A DNA stretch of 64,000 nt from an uncultured Flavobacteriales bacterium (GCA_913055685.1 CAJXKC010000002.1:620001-684000); one strand, 5' to 3'. Positions 42,342-52,506 are shown, counted from the stretch's first letter. Made by a program: numbers and translations. Notes: generated by a model not told the origin, from the letters alone.

Positions 42342-44900
42342 ATGCCAGAAATAGCCGTTTCATCCCCCAACCTAGAAAAAGATCTGTACCGCCGAGAAGA
42401 AGTGTTAAAAGCGGCCCTAGAGTATTTTAAGGGCGATGAATTGGCGGCAACTACCTGGATGAATAAATATGCGGTTCAGGACGCACAGGGTAATTTTTTG
42501 GAGCGTAGTCCGCAGGATATGCACCGCAGAATGGCTAAAGAATTTGGTCGTGTTGAAGCGCGCTACCGGGCTGAAGGCGGTGAGCTTTTCGCAGATGCCA
42601 TATCAGATTATGGTCGGTATAGAGAAGCCTTGAGCGAAGACAAGATTTTTCGCCTCTTCGATAATTTTAAATATGTAATTCCACAAGGTTCGGTAATGGC
42701 TGCCTTAGGGCATCCCTTTATGATTGCTTCCCTGTCGAATTGCGTGGTTATGCCTTCCCCATTCGACTCTTATGGTGGAATTATGCACACTGACCAGCAG
42801 CTTACTCAGTTATTTAAAAGACGTTGTGGGGTGGGTATCGACTTATCGACTCTTAGACCCTCAGGTCAGGAGGTCAACAATGCCGCCGGTACTACCAGTG
42901 GAGCAGTGTCCTTTATGGAGCGCTTTAGCAACACCACTCGCGAGGTAGCGCAAAATGGTCGCAGGGGAGCATTAATGCTTACCATGGACATTGCGCACCC
43001 CGATGTAGCCAATTTTATTACTATAAAACAGGATTTAAACAAAGTAACCGGGGCCAATATCTCGGTTCGGTTGAGTGATGAGTTTATGCAAGCGGTTGCC
43101 GATGACGAAGAGTATACGCACCGCTGGCCAATCGACGCTAAAGAACCTGAAATCACGAAAACTATTAAAGCACGTGAGCTTTGGGATACGATTATTTCTT
43201 GTGCCCATAATACTGCGGAACCCGGACTCATTTTCTGGGATCGTCAACATTATTACTCCACTTCAAGTGTATACCCTGGCTTCGAGAATCTAAGTACCAA
43301 CCCTTGCTCAGAAATTGCCATGCAAGGCGGAGATAGCTGCCGACTTATTGCTTTAAATCTTTACTCCTTTGTAAAGAATCCTTTTAGTGCTGATGCAGAA
43401 TTTGATTTTGATCTGTTCTACGAAACCAGCTACGAGGCCCAGCGACTAATGGACGACTTGGTGGATTTAGAACTGGAACATATCGAGCGTATCCTCGATA
43501 AGGTTAAAAACGACCCTGAGCCTGATTACATAAAAGAAACTGAATTGCGACTATGGCAATTGCTTTACGATACCGGTAAAAAAGGCCGAAGAACAGGCTT
43601 AGGCTTTACGGCCTTAGGGGATGCCATTGCAGCCTTAGGCTTAAAAATGGATAATGAGGAAGGTTTGGAAATGGTCGATCAAATTATGCGCACCAAATTG
43701 CGAGGTGAATTCGATTCGTCCATTGACATGAGCATTGAAAGGGGTTCTTTCCATGGCTTTAATCCTGAAATCGAGGCCAAATCTGAATTCGTGCAAATGC
43801 TCGAAAAGGAGTTTCCAGATCTTTACAAAAGAATGATGGAAAACGGCCGACGCAATATTTCCATCAGTACCGTTGCGCCTACCGGAACTCTCAGTATGTT
43901 AGCACAAACCACTTCCGGTATTGAGCCTCCCTTTATGCTATCTTACAAAAGACGCCGTAAGCTAAGTAGCAAAGCCGACGAATCTAAAGTGAGCTTTGTG
44001 GATGAATTAGGGGATGCTTGGGAAGAGTTTGATGTATACCATCCTAAATTAAAAACCTGGATGGAGGTAAGTGGTAAGTCCGATATTGCTGAAAGTCCCT
44101 ACCAGGGTATGACTGCTAATGAAATAGACTGGATTCAAAGAGTTCAGCTGCAGGCCGTTGTTCAAAAATATACTACCCACAGCATTAGCTCTACTATTAA
44201 CTTGCCCAATGATGTGGAGATAGCTAAAGTTGGGGAAATATATTTGGAGTCATGGCAACGTGGCCTCAAGGGAATCACTGTTTACCGTGATGGTTCTCGC
44301 AGCGGAGTTCTCGTTTCTTCCGAAACTAAGGAGGATAAAACCGCTGCCAATGCTCCTTTCGAGGCGCGTCCCGACACCTTAGACGCCCGGGTGATTCGTT
44401 TTAAAAATGAAAGCGGTGAAGATTGGTTAGCAGTGGTTGGAATTCTAAATGACCATCCTTATGAAATTTTCACGGGTCTAGCTGAAGATGCCTTCAACCT
44501 CCCTGCTTATGTGAGTCGTGGTTGGATCATCCGTCATAAGGATGAGGATGGCACCCGCTACGACTTCCGCTATACCGATGCCCAAGGCTTTAGAGTAACT
44601 ATTGAAGGATTGTCACGCTCCTTCAATAAAGAGTATTGGAACTATGCTAAATTAATCTCCGGAGTATTACGCCATAAGATGCCGCTTCCTTATGTGGTGG
44701 ACCTAGTCTCGAATCTAAACTTAGATACCGACTTCATTAATACCTGGACCAATGGCGTTGCCCGAGCTTTAAAAACCTTTATCCCCGATGGCACCGAAGC
44801 AGTGGATAAAAAATGTCCAGATTGCGGAGATCCTGAAGGCTTAATTTATGAAGAAGGCTGCTTGAAATGCACCAGTTGTGGGCATTCGAAATGCGGATAA
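42342..44900 (+). CDS. nrdJ: Adenosylcobalamin-dependent (class II) ribonucleotide reductase
   Basis: An 852-residue enzyme that reduces ribonucleotides to deoxyribonucleotides with adenosylcobalamin as radical source. The active-site set is visible: redox Cys134 (LSNCVVMPSP), Asn320-Cys322-Glu324 in NPCSEI, and second redox Cys333 in GDSCRL. Other family marks are RRCGVGIDLSTLRP and GNGRR-type loop NGRRGALML, and RRNISISTVAPTGTLS. The C-terminus carries a four-cysteine zinc-finger-like module (KKCPDCG, CLKCTSCGHSKCG) thought to re-reduce the active site. It stands alone, ending at a strong terminator. Class II enzymes work with or without oxygen, but need B12. Confidence 0.93.
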   Translation: MPEIAVSSPNLEKDLYRREEVLKAALEYFKGDELAATTWMNKYAVQDAQGNFLERSPQDMHRRMAKEFGRVEARYRAEGGELFADAISDYGRYREALSEDKIFRLFDNFKYVIPQGSVMAALGHPFMIASLSNCVVMPSPFDSYGGIMHTDQQLTQLFKRRCGVGIDLSTLRPSGQEVNNAAGTTSGAVSFMERFSNTTREVAQNGRRGALMLTMDIAHPDVANFITIKQDLNKVTGANISVRLSDEFMQAVADDEEYTHRWPIDAKEPEITKTIKARELWDTIISCAHNTAEPGLIFWDRQHYYSTSSVYPGFENLSTNPCSEIAMQGGDSCRLIALNLYSFVKNPFSADAEFDFDLFYETSYEAQRLMDDLVDLELEHIERILDKVKNDPEPDYIKETELRLWQLLYDTGKKGRRTGLGFTALGDAIAALGLKMDNEEGLEMVDQIMRTKLRGEFDSSIDMSIERGSFHGFNPEIEAKSEFVQMLEKEFPDLYKRMMENGRRNISISTVAPTGTLSMLAQTTSGIEPPFMLSYKRRRKLSSKADESKVSFVDELGDAWEEFDVYHPKLKTWMEVSGKSDIAESPYQGMTANEIDWIQRVQLQAVVQKYTTHSISSTINLPNDVEIAKVGEIYLESWQRGLKGITVYRDGSRSGVLVSSETKEDKTAANAPFEARPDTLDARVIRFKNESGEDWLAVVGILNDHPYEIFTGLAEDAFNLPAYVSRGWIIRHKDEDGTRYDFRYTDAQGFRVTIEGLSRSFNKEYWNYAKLISGVLRHKMPLPYVVDLVSNLNLDTDFINTWTNGVARALKTFIPDGTEAVDKKCPDCGDPEGLIYEEGCLKCTSCGHSKCG

Positions 44901-44916
44901 TAAGTCAAACGAAATA

Positions 44917-44954
44917 AAAAAGCCCGACAGCATCTAGCAGTCGGGCTTTTTTTT
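44917..44954. terminator. Bidirectional intrinsic terminator between nrdJ and the lipoprotein gene
   Basis: An eight-base stem, AGCCCGAC (44921-44928) with GTCGGGCT (44940-44947), is extended by a run of A before and T after, so both strands give a stem followed by U. It lies between nrdJ (+) and the convergent lipoprotein gene (-, ending at 44959) and can serve both. Confidence 0.92.
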
Positions 44955-44958
44955 AGGT

Positions 44959-45300
44959 CTATTTGGGCATAAATCGTATTTCAGATTTACTGTCCTTTTC
45001 GGAATCGAGGTATAGTCTAAAACCCGGTTGCAGTTCAAACTCCTTGGTTTCTCCAGGCATAATTGGGGTTTGGGATAAGAACCGATCTCCATTTTGGATT
45101 CTCACATAAAAAAACGCATTGCCCTTATTTCTCACCTCAGCGATACTCACCTGATTGGCATAAGGGTTAATCGCAGCATCCTGACCAGTTCCTTTGCCGA
45201 TAATTAACATACTTTGATTAGCACTAAGCTCAAACTGATTCTTTGAACTAGAGCAAGATGCGACTAATAAAAGGAGAGGAAAAAGCCAGATGCTTTTCAT
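44959..45300 (-). CDS. Small lipoprotein of unknown function
   Basis: A 113-residue lipoprotein with a signal and lipobox (MKSIWLFPLLLLVASCSSS). The mature part is a predicted beta domain with no family I know (ANQVSIAEVRNKGNAFFYVR, ETKEFELQPGFRLYL); the PGE-x-x-x-F-E-L-x-P-G-F-R-L-Y pattern looks like an Ig-like sandwich. It starts three bases after the end of the giant Asp-box protein gene and so is probably co-transcribed with it. It may help display or retain that protein at the surface (a guess). Confidence 0.7.
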   Translation of the reverse strand: MKSIWLFPLLLLVASCSSSKNQFELSANQSMLIIGKGTGQDAAINPYANQVSIAEVRNKGNAFFYVRIQNGDRFLSQTPIMPGETKEFELQPGFRLYLDSEKDSKSEIRFMPK

Positions 45301-45303
45301 TGC

Positions 45304-48300
45304 TTAATCTTTTAGAATTATAAATCCATCCTCAAAACTTAAATCACCTAAGCGAGCTTGAATTTGATAGGCTCCTGCTGCCAAGTCACTTACATTTAAA
45401 TTAGCGCGATGCTTTTTAGCATTCATAGACTCTTCATGCCTTAATACCATTCTTCCGCTCTGATCAAATACCTGAATTTTAATAGTGGCCACTCCCGGAT
45501 TATCTAACTCCACTGTAATTTGATCATGCGCCGGATTAGGATACAAACTCCAATTCCAAGCCGCCTTTAGCTCCTCAATACTCACATCAGCTACCACCAA
45601 ACTATCGGAGAATAAAAAACAACTTACTGTCCCCAATTGCACTTGATATTGCCCATTGCTTTGCACATTATAGGTCTGCTGATTATTCACTCCCGGTGCT
45701 GGGGAACCATTGAGAAACCACAAATAATTAAACCCTGCCTGATTACAAGTCAATACCAGGTTACTATAACTAATAGTAGGCTGCGGGATGGCATCAACAT
45801 TAACAGTAATAAGCTCACTTACAGAGCAATTAGGGCTATTTGTGTAAGCATAACTCACACTTAAATTATGACTTCCAGCTCCAGCTAAGGAGGCATAAAA
45901 GACATTGTTCTGAACGCCATTACCACTCCAATTAGATAAGGATCCTGAAATCCCATGGTTATTGACATTCGCACTTAGAATTAGGCTGTCACCCGGACAA
46001 AGATTAGCGACTGGAATGCTGGTGGTATTAGTAATAATGGGCAAGGGCCTTACATTCATGCTAATGGTATTGGAACTTACCGCATTGGCACTGGCACAGG
46101 TCGCATTGGACAATACTTCAAGCCAAACCTGATCATTAGTGGCTAAATTAGAGTTCACATAAACTGCGGAATTACTGCCTACATTGGCGCCATTTAACTT
46201 CCATTGATAGCTTGGGTTAGTGCCGCCATTGGTAACAGAAGCGGTAAACGTAACTTGATCGCCTGCACAAATACTACTGGCATTGGCACTAATACTCACG
46301 CTGGGTACAACTGTAGGATTAATTATCACCGTAATACTATTGGAAGTAGCCGTAGAACTGCTCAGGCAGTTTTCATTACTGGTCATTTCTACAGTCACTA
46401 AGTCACCATTCGCTAAACTGCTGCTCGAATAGCTGGGACTATTGGTTCCAACATTAATTCCGTTCACCTTCCATTGATAAATTGGAGCGGTCCCACCATT
46501 GCTTGGTGTGACGGTAAAAATGGCATTACTTCCTGCACACCAAGAACTAGCGTTTCCACTTATAGTGACCGAAGGACTCAAATTAGCCGCAACTTGAATA
46601 AAGCCAGTTTTGGTTTCCGTATCACTGCCAAAAGCATTGCTGGCACTTAAACTAATCGTGTAATTTCCTGGCGCGCTAAATTGGATTTGTGGGTTCTGAC
46701 TACTTGCGCTGGTGCCGCCTACAAAGGAATGAGTAGCCGGACTCACGGTCCAAGCCCAACTGCTTGGACTATTAGTACTGAGGTCGGTAAAGCTTACAGA
46801 AGCATTGGTACAAACAGTAGAATCATTAGCGGAAAAATCGGCACTAGGAATAGGACCTGCGCTTGTACCACTCACATTAATATTATCAATGTAAAGATTG
46901 TTTCCATAACCATTAATCCCTTCAAACTTTATCAGAACCTCACTATTACCTGCATAGGCACTGAGGTCGATATTAGGGCAATTAGTAATTAGGGTATTCC
47001 CACACCAATCATTACTAGTACTCGGACTAAAACTCGAGCTTTGATCGGCTACCGTAGCAAAATTGACCCCTGGGTCGGAACTAAATGAGGCAACCCGGTT
47101 AAAAGTAGCTCCACAATCTGTACTCACATAAACGGCCATTGAATCGCGGAAAGAAGCACTGTAACGGGCATATGCATAATCAAAGTCGAGGTCGACACTG
47201 CTATAGCCGCTAAAATCTAATGGCGGACTAATAAGCCCGTCGCGATTACCGGTAGCGCTATAATTGAAGAAGTTTATACCCATGGCCTGGTTACCCGGAC
47301 TACTACCCCCTACCGTATATAAACCCCAAGTAATACCATTATCGGGGTTATCAATGCTAAAGTCATGGCTACTCTCAAAATCCTGGGTATAAGGAAGACT
47401 TAATCCGCCCGCACTAATGAAATTAGCCCGACTAAGCGTATCACTTCCATTCACATTAGCCGCAATAAGGGTAACGGAATACTGACCATTGGCATTAAGA
47501 ACGATTTGCGGATTCTGACTATTGGCATTAGTCCCATTGACAAATTGAAAAGTAGTGGGACTAATCGTCCAGCTCCAACTATTCGGGAAATTAAGGGTAG
47601 AATCCACTAAGCTTAGGGTATCCCCTAAACAAGCATTCGCTGGATCTAAGCCAAAGTTAGCCACTGGTAAAGGGCTCACAGTACTAAAGCTGCTGCTGAA
47701 TAAACCCCTACCATGCGTGGCGGCAATGACCACATCATCACTGCTTCGGTATTGGAGCATATCTACTCGCACCTTGGCCAAGCCACTATTGCTAGGCCCC
47801 CAAGTGGGACTCGTATTGTTAAAATTGGTACTAGACCAAATTCCAGCTTCAGTGGCAAGAATTACTTCATTGTAATCATTGGGATTGAAAAGAGCCCAGC
47901 GTACTGGCATATCCGGTAAATTACCTTCCTTAGATTGCCAAGTTGTGCCCCCATTGCTGGTATACCATACCGAGTTAACCCCATAATTGGAAAAAGTTAC
48001 CAGAATTTCATTTTCATTGGCTCCTAATTCTACACAAGAAACATTACCAGCGGGAAAACTTGCAGAACCTATATTGGTAGTACTCGGACTCCCATTGGCA
48101 TTGGTGACCTTATAAAGGTCGCCTCCTTCTGTTCCAATAAATAAAGTAGTACTACTGGTGGTATAAGGACTAACCCTTAAATGGGAAGCCATAGAACTCA
48201 TCCCACTAATACTAATACTGCCAATGCTGGGCGTACTGCTTATACCACTTACCCGGTTTACCGTGCTACTGGTGCGTGCCGAATACAAGATATCTTGATT

Positions 48301-50076
48301 ATCGTCGTAATCGGCAGGGTTTATAAAGCGCCCTGTATTGTAATCGGTTTGGAAACGCGAGCCCCAAGTTGCCCCTCCATTGGTACTGCGCCAATAGCTA
48401 TTGTAGACATAAGAGGTGATTTGGTAATTGGCATTGGTTTGATCGATAAAGCAATAAGCTCCGTCTCCTCCGGTAGCCTGACTAGTAGAAGCAAAACCAG
48501 CTAAGGAAAACTTCTGGGTGCCATTATCTTGAGCACCTGCCAAGGCATAGTTAGAACCGGCGGTTGGATGTAATGCAGTCGCATAAAACTGCGTAACATT
48601 ATACTCGTGGTTTCTTGCGGCAATCACATTGGCATTGGCTGAAGTGCTAGCTGAAGTGGTGTAAAAAATTCCCCCATCGGTACCAAAAAGAACGGTATCA
48701 GAGCTTCCCGGCTTAAAGATTATGGCATGCTGATCGGCATGCACATAGGAACAAGGCAAGGCCGCTAAATTATTGTTGTTACTCCATTTAGAAATCTGAC
48801 TCCAAGAATTGGCTCCATCCGTAGAGCGGAATAAATCAATCCCACCAGCATAAACGATATCAGCATTATTGGGATCAACCCCCATAATAAGATCATACCA
48901 GGCCTGTCCGCGAGTAAAATCTGAATTTGGGATACCTAAGTCCGCATCGGCGGGTTCATTTCTTACCGTCCAAGTACTGCCCTTATTGGTAGTGCGGGCA
49001 ATTTCACCTGCGGCACTGCCTATTTCTGTGAGGGCATACACATAGTTCGAATTACTTGGTGCACAGGCTATTTCCACCCTTTCACCACTACTAACGGTAT
49101 GCGAAACCGTCCAGCTAGTACCATTATCACTATATAAAACTCGGCCTCCACCACGGTCACTTCCGCCGTAAGGAGATAACTGAGTTCCTACCCAAAGGCG
49201 ATTGTCGGCCGCGATTTCAATGTCTGCTACCGCATATTTAAAGGATTGGCCCGGCACATTGGGCATCACATTGGTCCAACTGCTACCTCCATTAGTACTG
49301 CGTTGTAATCCTGAACTGGCAGATCCATGCCATTGTCCGCGGTAATAATTACCTCTTGTTGCGGCGTAGATAGCGCTTGTACCGCTTTCATTGCGGACCA
49401 CCAAATCATTGATGTAATAAAAACTACTGGTAGAACTTAACTGATTCCAGCTTACTCCACCATCCGTAGACTTCCAGATACCGGCACCCCTTGCCGCGCC
49501 AGCACCCCATCCTTCACCTGTAGCCACATAAAAGGTATTGGTATTATTGGGGTCATAGGCGATAGCCGTAATTGATAAATTATCCCAAGTATTAGCTACC
49601 GACACCCAAGGCGAATTCACATTGCTAATATTGTTATTGTACCACAAACCTCCCGTCACTCCACCGGCCCATACCTTGGTGCCACTGCTCGAATTAGGGT
49701 CCCACATAATCGCTCGGGTTCTACCACCAACATTATCTGGCCCTCTTTCCTGCCAAGGATTACTTGCTGTTCCGGGAACTTGAGGAATGGGATTGGCCAA
49801 AACTTGATCGATATAAGCGTAAACCGCCTGCAAACGCTCGGGGGCAGGCCGGTTTAACTGTGGGTCCATCGTCATCAAATAATTTTGTTGCCAAGCCAAA
49901 TCGGGTCGATCTTGCTTCGGCATCTCCTCTAATTCATCCGGCGAAACATTTTGAGCATAGGGATGATAATCCAGCATCATTTGATATAATTCTCGACTTG
50001 AATAAGCCTGAGGAATGGGATTACTAGCAAATAAGGTAAATAGGACAAGGAAGGTAAGGGAGCCTGACTTAGACAT
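45304..50076 (-). CDS. T9SS-secreted Asp-box/beta-propeller, PKD and MAM-like giant protein
   Basis: A 1590-residue secreted protein. A signal peptide (SLTFLVLFTLFASNPIPQA) is followed by a pro-region to about residue 105 and a large propeller-like region (about 105-775) with at least six Asp-box/BNR motifs, S/T-x-D/N-G/K-G-x-x-W: STDGGVSW, STNGGSSW, TTNKGSTW, STNGGATW and TSNGGTTW among them. A PKD-like domain, a MAM-like jelly roll (YTQDFESS to LYIDNINV), a second PKD and Ig-like repeats follow, then a T9SS type A sorting domain (LYPNPAHDQITVEL, GAYQIQARL). Such propellers in Bacteroidota often bind glycans, but the glycosidase residues of sialidases are not evident. A lipoprotein gene follows by three bases. 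Confidence 0.87.
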   Translation of the reverse strand: MSKSGSLTFLVLFTLFASNPIPQAYSSRELYQMMLDYHPYAQNVSPDELEEMPKQDRPDLAWQQNYLMTMDPQLNRPAPERLQAVYAYIDQVLANPIPQVPGTASNPWQERGPDNVGGRTRAIMWDPNSSSGTKVWAGGVTGGLWYNNNISNVNSPWVSVANTWDNLSITAIAYDPNNTNTFYVATGEGWGAGAARGAGIWKSTDGGVSWNQLSSTSSFYYINDLVVRNESGTSAIYAATRGNYYRGQWHGSASSGLQRSTNGGSSWTNVMPNVPGQSFKYAVADIEIAADNRLWVGTQLSPYGGSDRGGGRVLYSDNGTSWTVSHTVSSGERVEIACAPSNSNYVYALTEIGSAAGEIARTTNKGSTWTVRNEPADADLGIPNSDFTRGQAWYDLIMGVDPNNADIVYAGGIDLFRSTDGANSWSQISKWSNNNNLAALPCSYVHADQHAIIFKPGSSDTVLFGTDGGIFYTTSASTSANANVIAARNHEYNVTQFYATALHPTAGSNYALAGAQDNGTQKFSLAGFASTSQATGGDGAYCFIDQTNANYQITSYVYNSYWRSTNGGATWGSRFQTDYNTGRFINPADYDDNQDILYSARTSSTVNRVSGISSTPSIGSISISGMSSMASHLRVSPYTTSSTTLFIGTEGGDLYKVTNANGSPSTTNIGSASFPAGNVSCVELGANENEILVTFSNYGVNSVWYTSNGGTTWQSKEGNLPDMPVRWALFNPNDYNEVILATEAGIWSSTNFNNTSPTWGPSNSGLAKVRVDMLQYRSSDDVVIAATHGRGLFSSSFSTVSPLPVANFGLDPANACLGDTLSLVDSTLNFPNSWSWTISPTTFQFVNGTNANSQNPQIVLNANGQYSVTLIAANVNGSDTLSRANFISAGGLSLPYTQDFESSHDFSIDNPDNGITWGLYTVGGSSPGNQAMGINFFNYSATGNRDGLISPPLDFSGYSSVDLDFDYAYARYSASFRDSMAVYVSTDCGATFNRVASFSSDPGVNFATVADQSSSFSPSTSNDWCGNTLITNCPNIDLSAYAGNSEVLIKFEGINGYGNNLYIDNINVSGTSAGPIPSADFSANDSTVCTNASVSFTDLSTNSPSSWAWTVSPATHSFVGGTSASSQNPQIQFSAPGNYTISLSASNAFGSDTETKTGFIQVAANLSPSVTISGNASSWCAGSNAIFTVTPSNGGTAPIYQWKVNGINVGTNSPSYSSSSLANGDLVTVEMTSNENCLSSSTATSNSITVIINPTVVPSVSISANASSICAGDQVTFTASVTNGGTNPSYQWKLNGANVGSNSAVYVNSNLATNDQVWLEVLSNATCASANAVSSNTISMNVRPLPIITNTTSIPVANLCPGDSLILSANVNNHGISGSLSNWSGNGVQNNVFYASLAGAGSHNLSVSYAYTNSPNCSVSELITVNVDAIPQPTISYSNLVLTCNQAGFNYLWFLNGSPAPGVNNQQTYNVQSNGQYQVQLGTVSCFLFSDSLVVADVSIEELKAAWNWSLYPNPAHDQITVELDNPGVATIKIQVFDQSGRMVLRHEESMNAKKHRANLNVSDLAAGAYQIQARLGDLSFEDGFIILKD

Positions 50077-50180
50077 AATTTTTGAAAATCGGTTGCGAGT
50101 ACAAGATACAGAAATAGCCAGCTTTTAATGGCATAGAAACCTAAAGCATTTAGTATTTTCACCCTCTAAACCAAACAGGA

Positions 50181-50879
50181 ATGCGGTACTTAAGCCTCTT
50201 AGCTATTTTCCTTTTTAGCGTCGCTTGTAATTTAAATAGCTCAGATACTTATTATAAGGATAGTACAAATTGGCCCGGCTTTTACCAAGGTTTGCAGAAG
50301 ACCGATCGGGGCACCATTTTGTATGAAATTACCCTAAACAGTAGCGGGGAAATCATTTTTGGAAGTTTTGCTAGCCCCGGCTACGATAACAAATCTTATC
50401 AAAGTGATAGTATCGCCTGGAATGAAAGTGAAAGCGGCTTTAGCTTTAAAGAGGAAACTTATCAGGTGCAATTAGCCCAGAATGCGCTAAAACTTAGCTG
50501 GGAAGAATCTGTATTAGAATTGCAGAAAGTAGAGGAATTACCTCCGCTAGAGAATATCAACTGGACTCTCATAGAAATTGGTGGGAAGAAACTGAAAAAG
50601 CAGGGGAAAATGCCAAGGATATTGCTGAATCCCAGCATCAATAAATTAAGCGGTTACGATGCTTGTAATTATCTAAACGCCGCCTACAAGGTTTACTATC
50701 CCAAGCAGGAAATTTACTTTAGTCCGGTTGCAGCCACCCGACGAGCATGCATGGATACCGATTCATTGGCCAGAGCCTTCAAGGGAGTACTAGCTAGCTT
50801 TACTAAGTATGAGCTTAATGACAGTCTGCTTAGCTTAAAAGCAGAAGAGCAAGTATTAGCCCGTTTTAAAGCTGATTAA
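50181..50879 (+). CDS. META-domain (HslJ-like) lipoprotein
   Basis: A 232-residue lipoprotein with a lipobox FLFSVAC. A first domain (about 25-120) is beta-rich and unknown. The C-terminal META/HslJ domain (about 125-230) begins NWTLIEIGGKKL and shows LSGYDACNYLNAAY, FSPVAATRRACMD and the closing L-x-F-T-x-Y-x-L-N-D. The META domain occurs in heat-shock and envelope-stress proteins whose function is not settled. It precedes the serine-hydrolase-fold gene by one base in the same direction, so the two form an operon. Confidence 0.82.
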   Translation: MRYLSLLAIFLFSVACNLNSSDTYYKDSTNWPGFYQGLQKTDRGTILYEITLNSSGEIIFGSFASPGYDNKSYQSDSIAWNESESGFSFKEETYQVQLAQNALKLSWEESVLELQKVEELPPLENINWTLIEIGGKKLKKQGKMPRILLNPSINKLSGYDACNYLNAAYKVYYPKQEIYFSPVAATRRACMDTDSLARAFKGVLASFTKYELNDSLLSLKAEEQVLARFKAD

Positions 50880-50880
50880 A

Positions 50881-51972
50881 ATGCGTTCCCTACTCATCCT
50901 CTCCTTTACGACCTTACTATTACTTAGTGCTTGTAAGCAGGAAGAATCCTTTCCATTGGCCCAGACCAATGATTGGAAACAAATCATTGATACGGCTGTA
51001 GCAATGCATGAGCCCGGTATGATACTCTATTTGCGTAAGGGAAATCAAAAGTGGGAATACCTGAGAGGCATGGCTATTTATGAAAAGGCCGAAGCACATA
51101 CCAGAAAAAATCCTATTCAATTAGGTCGTCTTAGCGAACAGTTTACTGCCATGGCTCTCCTAAAACTAGTTGAAGAAGGGAAAGTTGATTTAAACCAAAA
51201 GCTAGCCCCTTACTTCCCTCACTGGCCACTGGCCAAAGAAATAAGTTTCGCCGATCTTGCTTTTCATAAGTCTAGATTAAAAGAGTATACCGAATTCGAG
51301 CGCGCAAGTGGCGAACCTTGGTTCGACCTTTACGCTTATACCCAGCTTGAAGTAATTCGGTACCTGCTGCAGTCTCAGCAAAGCACAGAAGAAAAGTATG
51401 CGGCTTCCAATTACATTCTTTTGCAAGAGTTAATAGAGCGCTTATCGGGTCAAAAGTTTCACCGCTATTTAGAACAATCTATTTATCAAGAACTAATGCT
51501 GCAGTCTTGTTTTAATCAGCATTATTTGGGACAAGCCTTGCCCAAACACGCCTTGGGCTACGCTCCCAATTCCCAAGCTTTAAGGGCTCATTATTTCCGC
51601 AATGGCTTTCAGATCGACAGCACCTTGAAATGGATTCAGCACCCCGATGAAGTGGTTTTATTAGGCAGCAGTGATGTTTATTGCTCCTTTAAGGATTTTG
51701 TCAAATTTGAGGAGCAGCTCTTTAAAAACCTAAGAGATCCAAATTCCCAATACCAAGCCTGGTTTAACCAGAACAAGCAGCCCATGTGCTTTAGCGAAAG
51801 TGAATTCAAGGGTCAAACTCTATGGGATATGAAATCGATGGGGAGCAATCATAGTCATTATGTTGCCTTATTGCCCGAAGCGGATCTAGTCTTGGTAATT
51901 TTAAGTAATCGAAGCGATGAAGCAATTGCTAAAATTGGATCCACAATAATGGAAACGGCTTTAAAATATTAA
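50881..51972 (+). CDS. Beta-lactamase-fold lipoprotein that has lost its catalytic residues
   Basis: A 363-residue lipoprotein (lipobox LLLSAC) with the class C beta-lactamase/serine hydrolase fold, shown by QFTAMALLKLVEEGKVDL, the YILLQELIERLSG stretch and the end YVALLPEADLVLVILSN. The catalytic elements are absent: where the family has S-x-x-K (Ser and Lys four residues apart before QFTA), this protein has Arg83 and Glu86 (LGRLSEQFTA); the usual Y-x-N (YSNTNY) is YAASNY; and the H-x-G/K-T-G region reads GSNHSH. So it is probably inactive and may bind peptidoglycan or another protein. Its gene overlaps the convergent membrane-protein gene by four bases. Confidence 0.83.
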   Translation: MRSLLILSFTTLLLLSACKQEESFPLAQTNDWKQIIDTAVAMHEPGMILYLRKGNQKWEYLRGMAIYEKAEAHTRKNPIQLGRLSEQFTAMALLKLVEEGKVDLNQKLAPYFPHWPLAKEISFADLAFHKSRLKEYTEFERASGEPWFDLYAYTQLEVIRYLLQSQQSTEEKYAASNYILLQELIERLSGQKFHRYLEQSIYQELMLQSCFNQHYLGQALPKHALGYAPNSQALRAHYFRNGFQIDSTLKWIQHPDEVVLLGSSDVYCSFKDFVKFEEQLFKNLRDPNSQYQAWFNQNKQPMCFSESEFKGQTLWDMKSMGSNHSHYVALLPEADLVLVILSNRSDEAIAKIGSTIMETALKY

Positions 51973-52421
51973 AGCTCTATATCAAGCTGACGACCTTCTG
52001 CGGCGGCTTTCTTATCCATGCCACCGCCTACCGCTAAACCGATAGCCATCCCTACTCCGATACCGACCCCCATAAAAGCCATATTGCCTAGAGAAGTGCC
52101 ATAAGCCACCCCTATGGGTACGCCAAAAACCGCCATCCCCAATCCCATCCACATATTGCGGTAATAAGACTTAGGAACCACTTTCAGCTTTTTGGCTAAA
52201 TCCTGAATAATGCCATTATAAGTACGCCTTAAGCTACCGTTAAAAGCACGATCATCTGAGGCCAAATCGTTTAGACTTACGATGCGGGCATCAATCGATT
52301 CAATAAGATCCGCTGGTAAATCCTTACGCTCTTCTAAGATCTTTAGCAACTGAGCCAATTTCTGGTAGCGATTTACCTGATGCTTCTTTTCTAGTTCCGA
52401 ACGGTTTATAAGGCTGGTCAT
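51969..52421 (-). CDS. Glycine-rich two-helix membrane protein
   Basis: A 150-residue protein with a cytosolic helical N-terminal half (about 1-85, KKHQVNRYQKLAQLLKILEE) and two glycine-rich transmembrane helices (about 90-135: MGLGMAVFGVPIGVAYG and MGVGIGVGMAIGLAVGGGMD). The GxGxGxG pattern resembles a glycine zipper that packs tight helix pairs. No family is recognised and its role is unknown. It ends against the convergent serine-hydrolase-like gene and starts 85 bases after the stop of the outer-membrane protein gene upstream. Confidence 0.6.
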   Translation of the reverse strand: MTSLINRSELEKKHQVNRYQKLAQLLKILEERKDLPADLIESIDARIVSLNDLASDDRAFNGSLRRTYNGIIQDLAKKLKVVPKSYYRNMWMGLGMAVFGVPIGVAYGTSLGNMAFMGVGIGVGMAIGLAVGGGMDKKAAAEGRQLDIEL

Positions 52422-52506
52422 GATAATCTTTTACGGATCCGGGATAAATCAAGCTCTAATTTAATCAGTTTTTAAAACTAAGTCCATACCCCAGCAAGTC
52501 CTAAAC

